From: Monilinia fructicola
Taxonomy: Eukaryota; Ascomycota; Leotiomycetes; Helotiales; Sclerotiniaceae
NCBI GenBank assembly: GCA_008692225.1
Contig: VICG01000007.1
Location: forward strand, 1,027,501 to 1,091,500
Direction: 5' to 3'
DNA length: 64,000 bases
Both the position numbers and the translations under genes were made by a program. Numbering within the stretch: position 1 is the first letter of the stretch; the number at the start of each line of letters is the position of its first letter. The notes beneath the pieces were generated by a model that worked only from the letters and a program-made list of their open reading frames with translations, had not been told where the DNA came from and searched no databases. This document shows positions 62,901-64,000 of the stretch, in pieces.

Positions 62901-63342
62901 TCCAGTCCAGCCTTCTTCGCAAGCGCATGAGTCCGTTGTCCGCATCGGTCGATCCTGGCCATCTGCCAACGAACCACAAACTATTCAAGAATCAGTAAAA
63001 GAGGCTCCGGGCTCGTACGGAAAGTCCGGCGCACCTGGTTGAAGACAATCATCGCCACCGAATCCTGGTGGACATGAGCATTTGCCATTGTATTGATTGC
63101 AGTCAGAGTATTGTCCGCAAGTAAAGGCTGGTAGTAGACAATTAAAACTGTATTCAGTCAGCAAAGGATGTTGATATAAAGTAGGTGGCGCAGTACCAAG
63201 GAGGACAATCGTCAGGTCGGTCACCCATGAGAGCTAACTGCGCTTTCATAGAGTCTATCGTCGAATAATTCGTGAAAGCATATGCATTCCATGACAGGGA
63301 CAGAGTTGCCAGGACTACAGTCCCTAGCTGAAGTCGTTTCAT
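59987..63342 (-). CDS. ADP1: ABCG-family transporter, ADP1-like (one extra base)
   Basis: Exons from 5' to 3': 63342-63197, 63147-63035, 62980-59987; about 1,083 residues. Introns are 49 and 54 bp (GTACTG..ATACAG; GTGCGC..GAATAG). The N-terminal signal peptide ([14 protein letters not shown]) leads a Cys-rich EGF-like lumenal or extracellular region: [20 protein letters not shown] and [21 protein letters not shown] membrane helix ([20 protein letters not shown]) follows. The nucleotide-binding domain has Walker [15 protein letters not shown], signature [15 protein letters not shown], Walker [13 protein letters not shown] and IHQPRSN. The C-terminal transmembrane domain begins [20 protein letters not shown] and ends FLLVERR. 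The transported substrate is unknown, as for yeast Adp1. The frame shifts by +1 between LALFGFS and [10 protein letters not shown], at a doubled T near 60613-60614 on the plus strand. Confidence 0.92.
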
Positions 63343-64000
63343 CGGTCGTAAGTTGGTTGAGATGATGGCGATACTTGAGAGTGGGAGAGGCTTCTTTGCT
63401 ATTGGGGATGAGCTTAATGCTGCGGTGAAGTGATGACTCTTGATGCCATGTAAATGAAACAAATGGATCTAATGAATACTTGAACAAATAATCAGTGAAT
63501 TTTGAGGTTCCAAGGTTGCTGATGATGTATGGAAAGAAGCAAATGAAAACAAAGTGAAGCTTCCAGGTTGTTGGGAGAGAGAGCGAGAGAGTGTGTGAAG
63601 AGTTGAATATTGTCTGTCATACCTAGGTAATACCTAGTAATCCATGTCATTCATCATCGGAGCTTTAGGCTTTGACTACTGTCTATTAGACCGCTGCCGG
63701 TTTATCTTAATAGGTTGGGATCGACACCGTTCATTGAAGCAGCTCAGGTACAAAGCAAAGCAACTTGGAAAGGTCATCAACACTGGATTTGGTAATTTGA
63801 TCTTGACTCTAATAAGTGCTAGGGACAGGAAGTAATAAGGTGGTGGAGGTAAAGGAGGTGGTAGGTCGATATGAGATGAATGAATTTATGTTGTATGAAA
63901 ACATATCGAATCGTGTATTGAGATTAGTAATATGTATCTAGGTATATGGGTGTATGTATGTATGTATATCCAGTCCATATGTCCACGGGTATGTATGAAT
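63343..64000. other. Upstream region of the ABC transporter
   Basis: Contains GAGA-type repeats (about 63573-63592), a TACCTAGGTA palindrome (63620-63629) and TGTATGTATG units near the window end. A 63-codon plus-strand frame at 63644-63835 is not recognised. Confidence 0.45.

Overview
The window is nuclear DNA of a filamentous ascomycete. It has short phase-compatible introns (mostly 49-91 bp) with GT..AG ends and CTAAC/CTGAC-like branch points, many microsatellites between genes, and AT-rich islands. The gene content (a UDP-rhamnose 3,5-epimerase/4-reductase, Clr5-domain proteins, a relic of the fungal ubiquitin-like-domain family) points to Leotiomycetes, probably near Botrytis/Sclerotinia. 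The taxonomic call is inference.

Layout. 1-8.8 kb is gene-poor and AT-rich at its left end. It holds a decayed ubiquitin-like-domain pseudogene (minus strand, 3.4-4.7 kb) and no intact gene I recognise. 8.8-16.5 kb is accessory-looking: a Cys-rich single-pass membrane protein, two Clr5-domain genes, and a disordered hypothetical protein. A cluster of AAGTGCAA motifs, including a 20-bp perfect palindrome, lies between two divergent genes here. 16.9-18.0 kb encodes homoisocitrate dehydrogenase (lysine biosynthesis). 20.7-26.3 kb encodes a long disordered Pro/Ser/Lys/Ala-rich protein and a single-pass membrane protein with PPxY motifs. 29.2-32.5 kb holds the divergent pair PET123/mS26 (mitochondrial small ribosomal subunit) and NOG2 (60S assembly GTPase).

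33.8-46.9 kb holds FAB1 (FYVE-type PI3P 5-kinase), divergent from a large Est3/TPP1-like telomere protein candidate. 48.1-49.1 kb is the UDP-rhamnose synthesis enzyme. 50.8-52.6 kb is a CAJ1-like DnaJ protein. 54.1-55.8 kb is squalene synthase ERG9. 57.9-59.1 kb is an SLC35E3-like nucleotide-sugar/triose-phosphate transporter family member. 60.0-63.3 kb is an ADP1-like ABCG transporter. These are mostly unlinked housekeeping functions; I see no biosynthetic cluster or operon-like logic.

The most striking cross-cutting signal is that five conserved genes (NOG2, FAB1, the telomere protein, the epimerase/reductase, the ABC transporter) each carry exactly one extra base, always a duplicated base in a short same-base run, that breaks an otherwise intact frame. 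Because NOG2 is expected to be essential, base-insertion errors in the assembly are the simplest explanation, but it needs raw-read confirmation.
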